Shown here in pieces: positions 47,942 through 60,980 of a DNA stretch of 64,000 nucleotides. The position numbers and the translations under genes are program-made. Numbering within the stretch: position 1 is the stretch's first letter; every line of letters starts with the position of its first letter. The notes below the pieces were generated by a model. It saw nothing but the letters and a program-made list of their open reading frames with translations, searched no databases and was not told where the DNA came from. This DNA is from Penelope pileata (Eukaryota > Chordata > Aves > Galliformes > Cracidae), in the NCBI GenBank assembly GCA_013396635.1, contig WBMW01003126.1, forward strand, positions 356,009 to 420,008. Direction: 5' to 3'.

Positions 47942-50900
47942 TCATGTCTGCGCCAGCGAGAGCTCCTCCAGTCCCTCCTTCCCCAGGCGGTACCTGGCGA
48001 GATCCTTGCGGGTGACCATGCCCATCACCTGCCAGGAAGGGACAGCGTTGAGCCCCACGCTGATGGGCAGAGGCTGGGGACAACAGCAGCCTCCCGCTGA
48101 GCAGCCCCAGCGCCTCACCTCATTGCAATTGTTCACAACCACCAAGTGCCGTAGGCCCAGGGCTCGGAACAGCTTGAACACCCGGGGCAGAGACGCCTCC
48201 TGCAAGGCAGAGCGGGGCCGTGTGGGTCCCAGCCAGCCCCCAGGGCCGTCAGCTCCATAGGGGCTGGGGCACAGAGGGGCCCCCCCAGCCGTTACCTGGG
48301 GCACGGTGTAGGGCGAGGGGTTCATGAACTCGCTCAGGTCGATCATGCACTCGCGCTCATCCTGGGAGACGTGGATGGACTGGATGGGGGGGAAGCGGGG
48401 GTAGGCGTCCCGGAAATCCTTCAGCTTCAGCCGCCGCTGCACCCGGCTCAGCTTGGCCCTTTCCATAAAAACCTGGGGAGGAGTGAGACCATCATGGACC
48501 ACCCCACGACACTCACTGGGACACTGCAGCCCCGCACCGGGCACCCACAGGGGCAGGGAGGGAAGAAGCACGGAGCAGGCAGCTTCCTGAGAACAGAGGG
48601 GAAGGTGAGCCCAGTGGGGTGCAGCAGGCACACCCCACAGGTGAGCCAAGGGAAACAAAAGGGATGCTCTGCCAGCCCCTCCCTGCAGGGCAGGCACGGA
48701 ACGCAGCAGGGGGGCTGGGGCAGCAGTCAGCCTCTGCGTGGCATCACCCACCTTGTGCTTCAGCAGGACGATGAGCTGGGAGCGCAGGATCAAACCCCGC
48801 AGCCTCCCCATCTGCAAGAGAGCACCACAGGTGAGACAGGGCTGGGAGGGGAGCACAGCCCCTGCACAGCCAACCCCTGGCCACAGCCCCTCGCAGGCAG
48901 CCACCATCCTCCAGCAGCCCCCCAGCCCACCTGCGTGGTGTTGGAGCTTTTATCCACCACAGGGAAACCGTTGTGGTTGGAGGAAGTGTCGCTGAGGATG
49001 TCCACAACGAAGCCCACGCGCTCGATCCTCTGCAGGCAGATGACAGGCGTGCTCATCACCTCCCTGCATGGAAGGGCTCAGTGTGAAACAGCTCAATGGC
49101 AGCGTGCCCCAAAGCCACCCCCAAGCGCACAGCTCTCAGCCCTGATACCTCCTCACTCCCCACAGCCTGTGGGAGACGTGGGGAGGACATCACCCTGCTG
49201 GGGAAGGGGCTGGGCTGACGGTGCCAGCGGGCACCTGCATGCCACCAGCATCGTGCTCAGCTCAGGCCAACAGCGTGGCCCAAGGGCTGCCCCCAGGGGT
49301 GACAGAGCCCAGCCCCCCTACCTGGCCGTGAGCGAGTGGGACGTCACCGGGGCCTCCCAGTGCAGGAAGGGCACGCTCTGCAGCTGGATGTGCATGTCGT
49401 ACAGCCCCTGCAGGGAGAGCCAAGCTGTCAGGAGGTGCCTGGTGAGATGCTGAGGGGGTACAGCCAGGCAGCAGCTCCCCTCTAAGTGGGAGCCCCAGGG
49501 TCCCCACAGCTCTGCAACAGTTCCAGTCCTCACCTACAGCTTCCCCCAGCTCTGCAGTGCCCCAGAGCCTCCCCCACAGCCTCCCACCCTGCCCCTGGCT
49601 CCTCACCTCCACAAAGTAATCTCCCACAATCTTTGCTGTCATCAGCACCAGCATGATGGGGAAGCCATAGGTGACGTTGCCCGTTGCCTCCATCATGATG
49701 ACGGTGAGGCTCAGCGTCATCCGCACTATCCCACCTGTGAGAAGCACCCAAGGGGACCAGGGGCTCAGGGGAGAGCACCCAAGGCTCTCAGTTCCTGCAC
49801 AGCCACCCAGGACTCTCACACAAGCATGCCATGGGCCAGGCAGCACGGGGAACTGCCCTGGACAAGCGCAGCCACAGTGCTGCCAGCACATGGCAGGGCT
49901 ATGGGAAGCTGACAGCCAGGCTGGGATTTCACTTGCAGCAACGACTGCACTGCAGCTAGGGAAAAGGCTGCATCAGGAAAGCAGAGATGATTTCTTTCCC
50001 ATGCCACCCTCACTGTGACACAAGATGGACATGGCCATGACTCCCATAGTGGGGCAACTCACCCAGCTGTGCAGCAGCTCCCATCAGGGCATACTTCCCA
50101 GGGTCAGCCCAGATCTGAGCACAGGAGAGAAGGGACCGAGTGAGCTGCTGGCTCCAGGCACCCAGAGATAACAAGCAGTGCCCTGGCCCCAAACCCCACC
50201 TCCCGAGGAGGAGGGCATGCCAGAAGCCTCCTGCATAGCCCAGATGTTGGCAGGGCTCTGCTGGGACCAGGGAGAGCTCAGACCCAGCTCAGGAGGACAC
50301 CAGGGGAGGAGTCAGCCCACTCCACACCTTTTCAGACTGGGGTGCCAGACTCTCAGCCAGCTCTGGGCCCAGTGTCTGCACATGCAGCCAGGCAGCAGAG
50401 CTAGGAGCTGCATCGTCCCTTCCACCAAACACTCACCGAGCCCTTCGCCAGGTAGGACAGGGAGATGCCAAACAGTCTTCCCCAGGCAGCGCCGATCAGC
50501 AGGGAAGGGATGAAGACCCCCCCAGACACCGTGAGGCCGTATGTCCAGCAGGCCAGGAAGAAATATATCAGGGTGAACATGCCCAGTGTCATGGGGTTGT
50601 AGGAACCTGGGGTGGGGAGAGAACAGGGAGTCAGCACCACAGCCCAAACCATCTCTTTGGGCTGTTTCTGCCTCTGTCAAGCACCCTGCTGGTGCCAGCC
50701 GATGCCCTCCCACCCCACTGAGCTGGATACATGCCTTTCCTCCATCCTGTGACCCACAAGGACCTGTCCCCCCTCAGTCCTGAGTTTCTCAGCCCCCTGT
50801 GAGGCAATGTGACGAACTCTGCTAAGTCCCAAAGCACTGCCAGCCGAGGGGGATGAGGTCAGGAGGACAGGCACTCGTGTGCCAGTCCCAAAGCAGCTTT

Positions 50901-53900
50901 GGGGTCTGCTCGGGGCAGCAGGCCCTGGGGGCAGAGCATTACATGGGGCTCAAGGGAAAGGGAAGCTGGTGTCTGAAAGCCAAATGTCATTTCTCAAGCA
51001 AATCCAAACCCCAAAATCCACCTCTACAACCTGCCCAGAAGGTAAAGTCATTCAGGGGCAAGAGACTCTGCTAAGTAAGAAAACAGCCAGGGCTATTTCC
51101 AGGACAGACTCCAGTGAGGCAGCAAGGGTCAGACGTGCTCCCACGCAACTCAGAGCAGACAGCTTGCAAACACACACAAACAGAACCGAGCCTTCATCCA
51201 CCAGCTGCCCTGAGACCACAGCCCTTGGGCTGAGCTCATGCTGCGCGTGCAGGCACCCATCCCTCCTCCATCTGCCTGCCTCCACCACAGCAAAGCAGCT
51301 GACATCTCCTAGGATGGCAAGGAAAGGAACAGCTGCGCTGTTAAGACTAGAGTTTGCTCTCTGATGCAAAGCACAGATCGCTGCTACCCTCACCGCACAG
51401 CATCATGCCCTGAAGCCCACACCAGGCTCAGATCTGCAGAGATCACGGCAGAGGAACCCCAGCACTGCCTGTCTGCAGCACTGCACGGGGGCTCAGGGGC
51501 TGTTAGCAACCAGAGCTCATCCCACAGGCTGCCAGGGACAAGCAGAGTGCAGTCCATGGACCACCAGCAGCTCCACCAGGATGGAGAGGCATTCACCCAT
51601 CACATCTCCAAAGGTCACCATCAATGTTATGGGATAGGAGTGCAAGAAGCTGGGGTCTCATCAGGATCCACTAATGGGCCTGTCCTCCCTGAACTCATTG
51701 AACGGCTTCTGGCCAATCTCAGCCTTTCCAGGGTCAAGAAGCAAGTTCCTGGATGCACACAGGCTCTCTGCACAGCACAGCAGTGCAGCCCCTTATCCCT
51801 GCACCACAACAGTCACTGCCTCCTGCCCTGTATGGTGCTTTGCTGGATCTCATCTGCAGCCACACCAACCACATCCTGCCTCATCCCACAAGGAACGAGG
51901 GAATGGGTCGGCCACCATGCACACCCTGCCCTGCTCTGCCCTGATTTCAGGAAGCATTCATTAGGCAACAGACCTGGAGGGTCATGGAAGAGGCTGACAA
52001 CACTCTTCTCAGGTGTGTTGAAGAAGGCAGTGGCCATGGAGTTGTACTCTCCATCAGCACAGAAAAGCTGAAGGGGAAGGAAAAAAAAGTTAAAAAGTGG
52101 CAGATGTGGGCTGCCCTGCAGCAGGGCTCAGGCTGGCTGCACAGGTGGGAGGTGAGATGCTGGTGAGATGGCAGCTCACAGGCAGCCAGCACACCAACAG
52201 CACAACACTTCCATCCAGCTGCCATGCTGCTGACGACACAGACCTGTGCAAAGCAACACTGAAGCCCAAGTGGGGCTCACATCTCTGAGATGTGCAGCAA
52301 GAAGAAGCCCAGAGAACACTCCAGGTCTCCAGCTCCACCCGGAGCAGAGATCAGTGGCTGCAGGGGAACCAGCACAGCCCAGTGCCACAAACCCCAGCAG
52401 GGTCTCATGACCCCAGTTCAGCCTCCATCGAGGCTCAGGGTCTCCCCCACCCCAGGGGGTGGCTCGCCACCATCTCCTACCTGCAGGGGATAGGCCACCG
52501 AGCTCCCCTGGATGGGCTGGCAGTCTCGGGAGCAGTAAATCATGACGAACCCCACAGCCGCCGTCACCGCTGCGACCAGCACGGCCTCAATCACCTGGAG
52601 GCAGGGCCGGTGGATGTACCTGCAAAGGGAGGGCAGCAGTGAGCCCAGCTCTGCCCCAGCAACAGGCCATGGGCAAACCTTCCAGGCTGGAGGGAATGGA
52701 AGGCGGTGTGGGGAGAAGGAGGGCAGCACAGAGCCAAGCCCAGCCAGCTGCACCTTGCGATGCCCCAAGGGCAGTGATGCCCTGGAGGCTGCTGCAGGCC
52801 CCTCACCAGCCCTGCTGCTGCCACAGGTCACCCCTCCCTGCCACCCCAAGGCCACTTCTGGGGTCTGAAGAGCTGGTGGCAAGTACTGGCTGTGCCAGAC
52901 TGGGCTCTGACAGGTTTAGCAGCTCTCTTGTTTCTCACGTTGCTCTCAAACACACAGCAGTCGTGTCTGCACAGTATTTGCACTGGTCTGAGCAGCCAGG
53001 CCACTAGAGATAAATACTTCACAGGGTCACTGCAAAGGTGGGATGCAGAGGGTCAAAGCCATGGTTGCAGGCAGTAAGAGGCACGTGGAATCTTTGTTCT
53101 TCAGCTTCCAGGGGCTGCTGTTGCTGTGTGTGACGTTACAGCCTGGCTCTGGCTGGGAACACCACCACTGGGGGCACAGAAGGTTCCAGCCAACCCATTT
53201 CCACCAGCTCAGCCACCCACAAGCTCTTACCTGATGCGGAACATCGTTAACCAGTAATTCAGGGCATTGAACAGGGCCCCGAGGATCCCACCTGCGAATG
53301 CAAAAGGAGGGAAGAGTCAGCGTGGAGGTCTCAGACTTCCTACAGCCACCCGAGACCCAAGAGAAAAAGGGAAGCTCAGGGAGACTTTGGTGACACATCC
53401 AGCATGACTGCCTGCTCCGGGACACGTGGATGCTGTCCCTGCAGAGCAGAGGAAGGGAAGCTCCGAAACCAAGGGGAGCCCAGCCGTGGGGCCAGTGCCA
53501 CAGCGCTGGCATGAGGGACAGGCAAACACCTGCCCAGGTGGCTGCAGAGCTGGGTGAGCACACTGGGGAGTGTCTGATGTGCTCTGCTCACACCTCCCAC
53601 AGGGTGAAGGGGCTGCAGCACCACAGCTTGAAAGCATGGGGCCGCCCAGCACTGCAACACAGGGAGGGGGGGCTGGAGCAGCATCCTGCTCCCACTCCCA
53701 TACATTCCCCAAGCAGCCCCTGCTCCAGAGTTTAATGGATTTTCCACTCGTCACAGGAAAGCGGATCCTGAAGCCTTGCAAGCCCACACAGAACAGAGAG
53801 AATTGTTCATGTTAACTGGATTTAAAGAGCAGAACTCTCTTACCAACCACTCCCATAAAGATGAAGATAGGAATTTCCTGGATCGTGTATCCCATTTTCT

Positions 53901-56900
53901 GCAAACAAGAGACGAGTATCAGATCTTCTGGACCTTCGCCTGCCAGTCACTGGCTGTCCAAGGCAGCGTGAGCCTGAGCCAGTGAGCAGCTGCTGAAGGA
54001 GACCCCGGCCATGCCCTGAACACCCAGCAGCAGCTGCAGAACTGCTTCTGCTCACATTGCTGGAGCTGGGATCCAGCAGACCCCAGAGCCTGCCTCAGTC
54101 TTCAGGTGATATTATAAGACAGACTGGTGTCCTGAAACCCCTGAGCTGCTTCTACCTCCCCCAGCAGAGCCTTGTGCAGAAGGATCTGTGCCATACCTCG
54201 TTATCAAACGTGCCAAAATTGATGAGCCCAGGGCTGGAGAGATCCCAGGCATTGCCATGGTAAACGCTCAGGACAGAGTTCAGAGTGAACGTGGAGATCA
54301 TGGAGGCAAAGAACTGGAAAGAGACACAGCACAGTCACTGCTGGATGCATCCAGCCCCACTCCTTCCACACTACCCCAAAATAGCCCCCAAGGTCCTCAG
54401 CTAGGGTTTGGTACCCATCACGTGGTGGGGACAAGTGGCCCCATTCCCCATGGCAGCACTTTGGGCAGCTTACACCAACCACGGGCTCGCTCCTCCTCTC
54501 CACTGCCTTCTGGCAGCTCCCTTGGAAAAGGGGATCAGCAGCTTCAGGAAGTGAGATCTCATACAGCCAGACCCTAATTCAGCCCCTGGGGGCTAGATGG
54601 GGATTTGAGATGCCCTGATCTCTGCAATGCCCTACGTGGCTGCCTGGCTGGGGCAGGGGTGGAAAGAGGCACACAGCTGTGGCACACACAGTCTCAAGGG
54701 CACAGGGGAAAAGATGACACCTCACAGTGCCAGCACACCCTGTGTTAACTGGATCAGGTCTAAATTTACTACTTCTGCTTTCCAGCACTTACAATTCTCC
54801 ATGTCAGGAACTGGTTCCAGAAGGAAGCTCCTTCCTCCAAGCTGAAGAGAACACCCCCTGCAAGTGCAAGCCACAAACATCTGCACAACAGGCACCTGCC
54901 ACAGACCCTCGCCTCCCTGCACCAGCTGAGGCAGCCAAACCACAGCAGCTCATGTGTCCCTCAGCTCCCAGGCTCCAGCAAAAGGACCAGTCAAGCTCCT
55001 TCACTGCACCCCTCCATCCCAGGGATGCAGCATTTAGGATCAGAGATAGGTAGTATCTCTTCTCTTCCCAAGACCTGCAGAGCAGGGTGGGACAGCTTGG
55101 AGGGGGACCAGGCACTTTTCAGGAAGGCTCATGGCACAACCACAGAGCAGTGGTTCCCCTGCTCAATCCTGGAGCTGGCAGAGGATGGCAGCACACCAGA
55201 TTCAGTTGCTCACACATTCCCACCATACATCAACTGACCTCTGGGCTTCCAAGCAAGTGTCTGAGCCTGGAAGTAAGTGCTGGGCTGCCCTGGCCCAGGC
55301 TCCTGCAGCACCCCAGGCAGATCCCTGCAGCTGCCACATGCAGGCAGGAGCAGCCCCCGATGAGATCTGTACACAGCACAGCTCAGCATCCCAACTGAGA
55401 CACATACCCACAGGGGCTCCAAACGCCGCCGAGACGCCAGCAGCAGCTCCAGCTGAGACAAAGTCTCTCTTCTCTGTGTCTCTGCGGAAGTACTCAAAGA
55501 TCTGAAACACAGAGTGAGGGCGGGTTCAGGGCTGGCCAAAGGCATGAGATTAGAGGAGACACACATACAAACAAACCCTTGCCACCAGCACAACCCCACA
55601 GAACCATTTTGCACACCACCAGTAGCACAGGAGGGGATTCAGCTGGCACCAGCTGGAGCCCACAGCTCCCTCCCTGTCTCTGGGCACCTTCCCCAAGGGA
55701 GTCAGAGCTCCACCAGCCCAGAACTTGGCTGGGACAGGGCTCTGGCACCAGGAAGGGCAGTGTGCTCTGTGCTCAGCCCACAGCAGAGCCCCTCGCCCTG
55801 AGCACCAACCTTGAAGTCTCGCTTCAAAGAGGTGGATCTCCCCTGGGAGACACCAGCAGCAATCACAGCTCCGGAGTGAATCATGGGTCCTTCCTGTGGG
55901 CAGGAGAGCAGAGTCAGACTGGGGAAAGAAGGAAGGACCAGCCAGTGGATGGAGCCAAGGAAAGCTGGGGAGGGTTGGGCGCTGCTCCCCAGGTCATGGC
56001 CCTGAAGAAGCTGGATGCTATGCCTACACCAGCTCTGTCTGCAGGCCTAGTGCTAGAGGATTTCAGGCAATATAGACTTCGTCATTTCCACCCCCAAACC
56101 CTCATCCTAGCAAGGGACTCCTGCTCCCACCAGCATTTCCTCCAGCAGAAGGGACAGGGGCTTGCAAAGGGGCTTCAACCCCAGCAGGCTATCCAGGTCC
56201 CAATGGGTCACCTGTGCTTCCCCATCTGACATTCACAGGGACAAACACAGCAGCCATGGGCTGCTGCTCTCCTGTCCCCAGCCATGCCCACTGGCTGCCT
56301 TGGTGGCACCATGTGCCCCGGGGCTCAGTGGGACGATGCACCCTGGGGGCTGGCACCGTGCACCCCATGCTGCTCCCCAAGCCTGGCTGCACTGCAGTCA
56401 CCTTGGCCAGCAGCCCAGGGAGCAAAACTGGGAAGTCACCTCAGGGCCACCAGCCCCCCATGCCCGCTGCAGGGCTGGTGCTGGGCTGTGGCACATGTGA
56501 CAACATGGCAGGAGCGTGCCAGAGAGCGCTTTGTGCACATCACCTTCCCAACAGCCAGGCCACCGACCACCGAGAGGATGACCCCGCAGACTTTGATCAC
56601 CAGGGTCTGCAAAACAGAGCAAGAGGCACAGCACATCACAGGGGCAGCAGCACCCCACGGTGCCACAGGGCCCAGCCCAGAAGGGCCCAGCATGTGCAGA
56701 AGGCACTGATCCCACCAACTCCCACTTCTTACCTTGAGGCGGACAACATGGGGGATCTTCACGCCGTTGAGGTAGCATTTGATCTGGGGAATGCCACTGC
56801 CAGCTGCGACAGGCTGCAGGGAACAGGAAGGCATGAGTGGCTGCCACATACAGAATGGGGACATGTTGGCCACCCTACCCTGACCCTAAGCACAGGACAC

Positions 56901-59900
56901 GCCAGGCGTGTCCTTGGGGAGGAGCTCATTAACAAGCTCTGGGGGTGAGCTTGAGAGGCACCTCCTGTGCCCCCACAGATACAGTGCCCCAAGGGGCAAA
57001 CAGATGCAGCCAGCAGGTTCTTAGGGAACACAAGAGTGATCCCACCACCACACCATGGCCCAGAGGCCCAGTGCTGCAGAAGGCTCACACTTGGTGGCCG
57101 GGGAGAGCTTTGCAGGACAGCAAGGCTAAAGCAACAAGGAAGCCACTGCTGACTCTCAGAGAGCCACTACCCCCTCCCAGCCATAGCCTGCCCCCAGAGA
57201 CCATCCGCCAGCTGCCAGTTTCTGGCTTTTCCTCTTGAGCATGTCCCCAAGGCACCTGACCAGCCTGCTCACTGCAGACGCTCACGTACACACAGAGGCT
57301 GAGCCCAGACCAGTGATTGCACGGACTGACATGGTTTGCAAGAGCTGTGCCTGCATCCAAGGCTGGAGCACACCCTTCTGCCACCTCCCTCGCCCCAGGC
57401 TGCTGGGGCTGCAAATGAAGGGCAGCATGTCCTGACTGCCTGGCACTGAGGAGAAGCCTTACAGCACAGATGGAGCCTTTCCCAGGCAACACCAAGGCAC
57501 TGGGCTTCCAAGAGCCAATTCAGCAGAAATGCATGGGATGTTACAGGAGCACCTCCAAACCCTCACCTCTATGAAAGCAACAACAACAGAGCCCACCATC
57601 ACCACGCTGGCATTCAGGGTGGCCCAGAGTAACAGAGAGAAAGACAGGCCCCCTTTCTCTGTGAACTTGTCGATGTCTGTGGAGGAGGATCAAGGAAAGG
57701 CCAATACCAGCCCAGAAACCCTCCCACCACCATGAAGCATCACCACGGAGCTCCTGGGGCTGCGGTGTGCACAGAGCATCCTGCACAGAGCGCACTTATG
57801 GGAGCGCTTGGATGCAGGTAGCACTTCACAGCAGCGCTGTGGGCAGCAGAATCTGTGCCACCAAGCCAAGAGCAAGCTGCCCTCTCTTCTAGTATCCCAC
57901 TTGTTGCCACCAGGAGCAGGGGACATGGACCCAGTGGCTCCTGCCTGGCTGGAAGCTACAGCTCTGTGCAAGGATACTGTCCTTCACCACTCGGTACTTC
58001 AGCCCAGCCAGGTTCTCCACCACGATGTCGATGAAGCAGGCGACGAGGCCGGTGAGGATGCCAATCATAGCACAGATGACCCAGCGCTTGATCTCCACCG
58101 TCCGGAAGGCCTGACAGGCAGACAGACAGACAGACAGCTGTCAGAACCCACTGCTGCCCAACCTGGCACCCACAGCCCCGAGAACATATCAAGGTGGGCT
58201 CCAACCCATCCAGCCACCTCCCCCAGCCCAAGCTGCAGCTGAGGAGAGCTGCCCGCTGCTGCAGAACTGCACAGCCTGGCCACAGCTGACCTATTTCAAG
58301 CCAGCCCCCAGTGCCCTTGCCCCTCCCTGGGGTATCTCTGGCTAGAAGACAAGCTTTTCCAGCTTGCCTGCCTCCACCAAGCCTCTCAGCAGACTCTCCT
58401 GCTGTGTCTCACTGCAGAACTAACTCCCAAACCTCCAGAACAGGGCATTCCCCACTGCAGATGCTCCAGGCATCTCCACCCAGCCCAGCAATATCACCAC
58501 AGCATCCAGACTAGCTCGTGCTCAATCCCTCCCTTATGCCATGCACTCCTGTGGAGCTGGCTGCCCTGCTCCAAGGTTTCACTGCCCACCACAAGCTGGT
58601 CCATGCCCATAAAGCCATGGCTCAGACACTGCTGCTGAGCACCACCTTCTCCCAGCACGGAGAAGTGGGCAGTGGGTGAAGGACTGCGGCATCAGCATGC
58701 AGGGACAGTGGGCAGCCAGGTCATGGCAGGGCTCACCGCGTGGTTGATCCTCCTCTCCTCCTCCAGGAACAGCTGGTTCTCACAGTTGTCATAGTCCAGG
58801 CTCTAGCTCAGACAAGAGAGATGCTGTAAGTGCCTAGTGCTGGGGAAGACCCCTGTGCCAGGGGAGGGCCAACCTGAGACCCTCACTGCTGTCTTGCAGA
58901 GGGCAGCTGGCAGCGGCAGGGCACAGGGGCAGGGCACACGTACCTCGTACTTGAGTGACAGGAGCTTCTCGTTGTGGGGGATCTCGTTGGGATATGGCTG
59001 GGGCAGCTCTGTCTCCTGCAGGACACAACACGCAGGTTGGCAGGGTCCCTGCTCCCCTCCCTGAGCACAGCCAGTGGCCACCACTGCAGCACCCACGACA
59101 CGGGCCTGGTGCTGCTTTTACTGCATGGACACCCAGGAGAGGCAGCGAGGAGCAGGGAATTGCTGCAGTGCCCAGGACCTGGGATGACTTTCCACCAGTC
59201 AGTGCGTGCAGCAGGTTTAAGGCAGCTCACACAGCCCTCTGTGTGTGTACCCTCAGCCCTCCTGCATGCTCCCCAAGCAGGACGTGTCCCCTTGGGCTCA
59301 GCAGAGCACGGAGCAGGCAGGCTCTGAACTGCCATTTTAATAAATGAAAGCAGCTCCATGCTCCCAGCGAAGGGCAACATTTTGCCTTGGCAGGAAATTC
59401 CTCTGGCCTAAAGCAAGGAGCTATTTCAAGCACATCTGTGTTTTTGGACAGAAACCAAGCTCTGGTTCACAAATGCTTTTGATCATGAAAGCTTCTACAG
59501 CAGCTCTGATTTAGGGCATTTACCAGGGCTGCAGGAGGCACCCCCCCCCCAGCACCACATGCCCTCCTCCCAGCCCTGCACTGCAGCCAGCCCAGTCTTT
59601 TCTCTCAGGCTTTGCATTAAGGCATTTCTTCCCATCTATGAATTCCACAAGAAATACTCAGCAGAAGTTTTCTTCCTACTTGCACTTTGTGCAGCCCCAT
59701 GGCTGAGGAGGAACATCTGGGGAGAAGACATTGGGTGTGTGGCTGAAAGCTGAGTGTCCCCAGGACACCTACCTGCTGCCAGCCCTGTCCCCAGGAGGGA
59801 GCCCAGCTGGGACCCCTCTCCAGCTGCTGTCACACTGCAATGTCCCTCCTGTGCCTGCGTGCTGAGCTGGCAGCAGGCAGGGGGAGCAGCTCTGAGTTGG

Positions 59901-60980
59901 ACAGGAGCTCATACGACAACAAGAAACCCCTTCCCACCCTGCTCACTTCTGCATTTGCTCTTATCTCCCCCCGTGGGACTTCCCACCCACGCCACTGCCC
60001 AGCCAGGCACAGGGGATGCAGTGCTTCCTGCCCAAGGGGAAGCAGCCCCAGTGGGGCCGAGCAGCTGCAGGTCCTCATGCCAGGACCTGTGGTGATGGCC
60101 CCTTGGAGGCCCACTGAGGGCACTCGGATGAAAGTGGGGAGAGAACCAAAACCAAGAGGGCAGAGCCCAGCAGAGAAAGCACAAGGAAGAAAGAAATCAT
60201 AGAATATTACAAGTTGGAAGGACTCCCAAGAACCATGCAGCCCAGCCCCTGCCCCACACAGCACCACCAACCCCAACCCCTACAGCTGAGAGCGGTGTCC
60301 CAGCACTCCCTGAGCTCTGGAATTGGGGCCATGCCCAGCCCTCTGGGCAGAGCCTTTCCTCACTCCTCTGATAGCTCTGTGCTGTTCCCTCAGGCCCTGT
60401 CACTGTCCCCAGAGAGCAGAGCTCAGCACTCCCTGGGAGGGGCTGCAGGCCGCCATGAGGCCTCCCCTCAGCCCCAAGAGAGACGGGACAGAGACAACCT
60501 GAGCCTGGCCCACAGACGTGTCTCTGGCAGCTCCTGAGCTTGCTCCAGAGTCCCGACAAGTCCTACGAACAAAACCAAATCTTCTGGAGCCAAAAGGGCC
60601 CCTGTGCTTGCAGCCAGCACTGGTAACATGCTCAGCCCTGCCACCACAGCGCCCGGCCCAGCCAGATCCCCGGCTCATGCTACAACCACCCCATCACCAT
60701 GGTCACAAGCGTTCTGACTCCAGAGGCACTTCCTTCAGCAGTTCAACTGCCACAGCACCCACTCCTCCGGGACAGCCATGCAGGACAGGCAGGGTGGGGG
60801 GGAAAGCAGAAGACGAGATCTCCCATGGCCAACACCGCTGCCCTGGGAGCGTCCCCACGGGTTATTTCACAGCAGGAAACTCAGGAACAGCCCCTCCATG
60901 CCACTCACCAGCTCATGGATGTCCTCGTTGAGATCCACATTGCTCAGCTGCCCGGTGCGCAGGAAGGAGGAAGGAGTGAA
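47942..60980 (-). CDS. CLCN7: CLCN7, lysosomal 2Cl-/H+ exchanger ClC-7 (exons 2-25; exon 1 outside window)
   Basis: Exchanges chloride for protons in lysosomes and at the osteoclast ruffled border, with beta subunit OSTM1. Exons 2-25, 5' to 3': 60909-60980, 58944-59015, 58737-58802, 57978-58110, 57567-57676, 56733-56813, 56544-56606, 55810-55893, 55408-55501, 54793-54857, 54197-54313, 53844-53898, 53231-53291, 52481-52619, 51974-52067, 50437-50606, 50063-50114, 49607-49734, 49322-49407, 48931-49063, 48752-48811, 48296-48472, 48119-48199, 47942-48028. They sum to 2280 nt, 759 residues; human has 805 with about 46 in exon 1, so only that exon is missing. Signatures present: GSGIP (exon 7), GKEGP split between exons 8 and 9 with the gating glutamate codon at 55891-55893, the proton-path glutamate in SLEEGASFW (exon 11), GGVFIPS (exon 17), CBS1 from REVMSTPV (exon 21) and CBS2 from FMNPSPYTV to DLARYRLG (exons 23-25). 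The end EELSLAQT equals the human end. All phases close. Confidence 0.95.
57677..57977 (-). other. CLCN7: CLCN7 intron 5, U12-type (minor spliceosome) intron
   Basis: The minus-strand donor reads GTATCCTTG directly after exon 57978-58110, the U12 consensus (RTATCCTTT) in eight of nine positions. TTCCTTGAT at 57697-57689 matches the U12 branch-site consensus TTCCTTRAY, with the branch adenosine at 57690, 12 bases before the intron end. There is no long polypyrimidine tract of the U2 kind and the intron interrupts a codon after its first base (K D N I D K F). Confidence 0.8.
59016..60908 (-). other. CLCN7 intron 2
   Basis: A 1.9-kb intron between the first two visible exons. It contains one CR1 copy (60198-60490); the rest is unremarkable. 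Confidence 0.6.
60198..60490 (-). mobile_element. CR1 LINE 3' fragment, sense on minus strand
   Basis: Begins on the plus strand with TCATAGAAT (the reverse complement of the CR1 3' octamer), then 'acaagttggaaggactcc', 'aaccccaacccctacagctg', 'cctgtcactgtccccagaga' and 'gccatgaggcctcccctcag', all in the order of the CR1 3' region. It lies in the transcribed strand orientation of CLCN7 and is 5' truncated. Confidence 0.9.
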
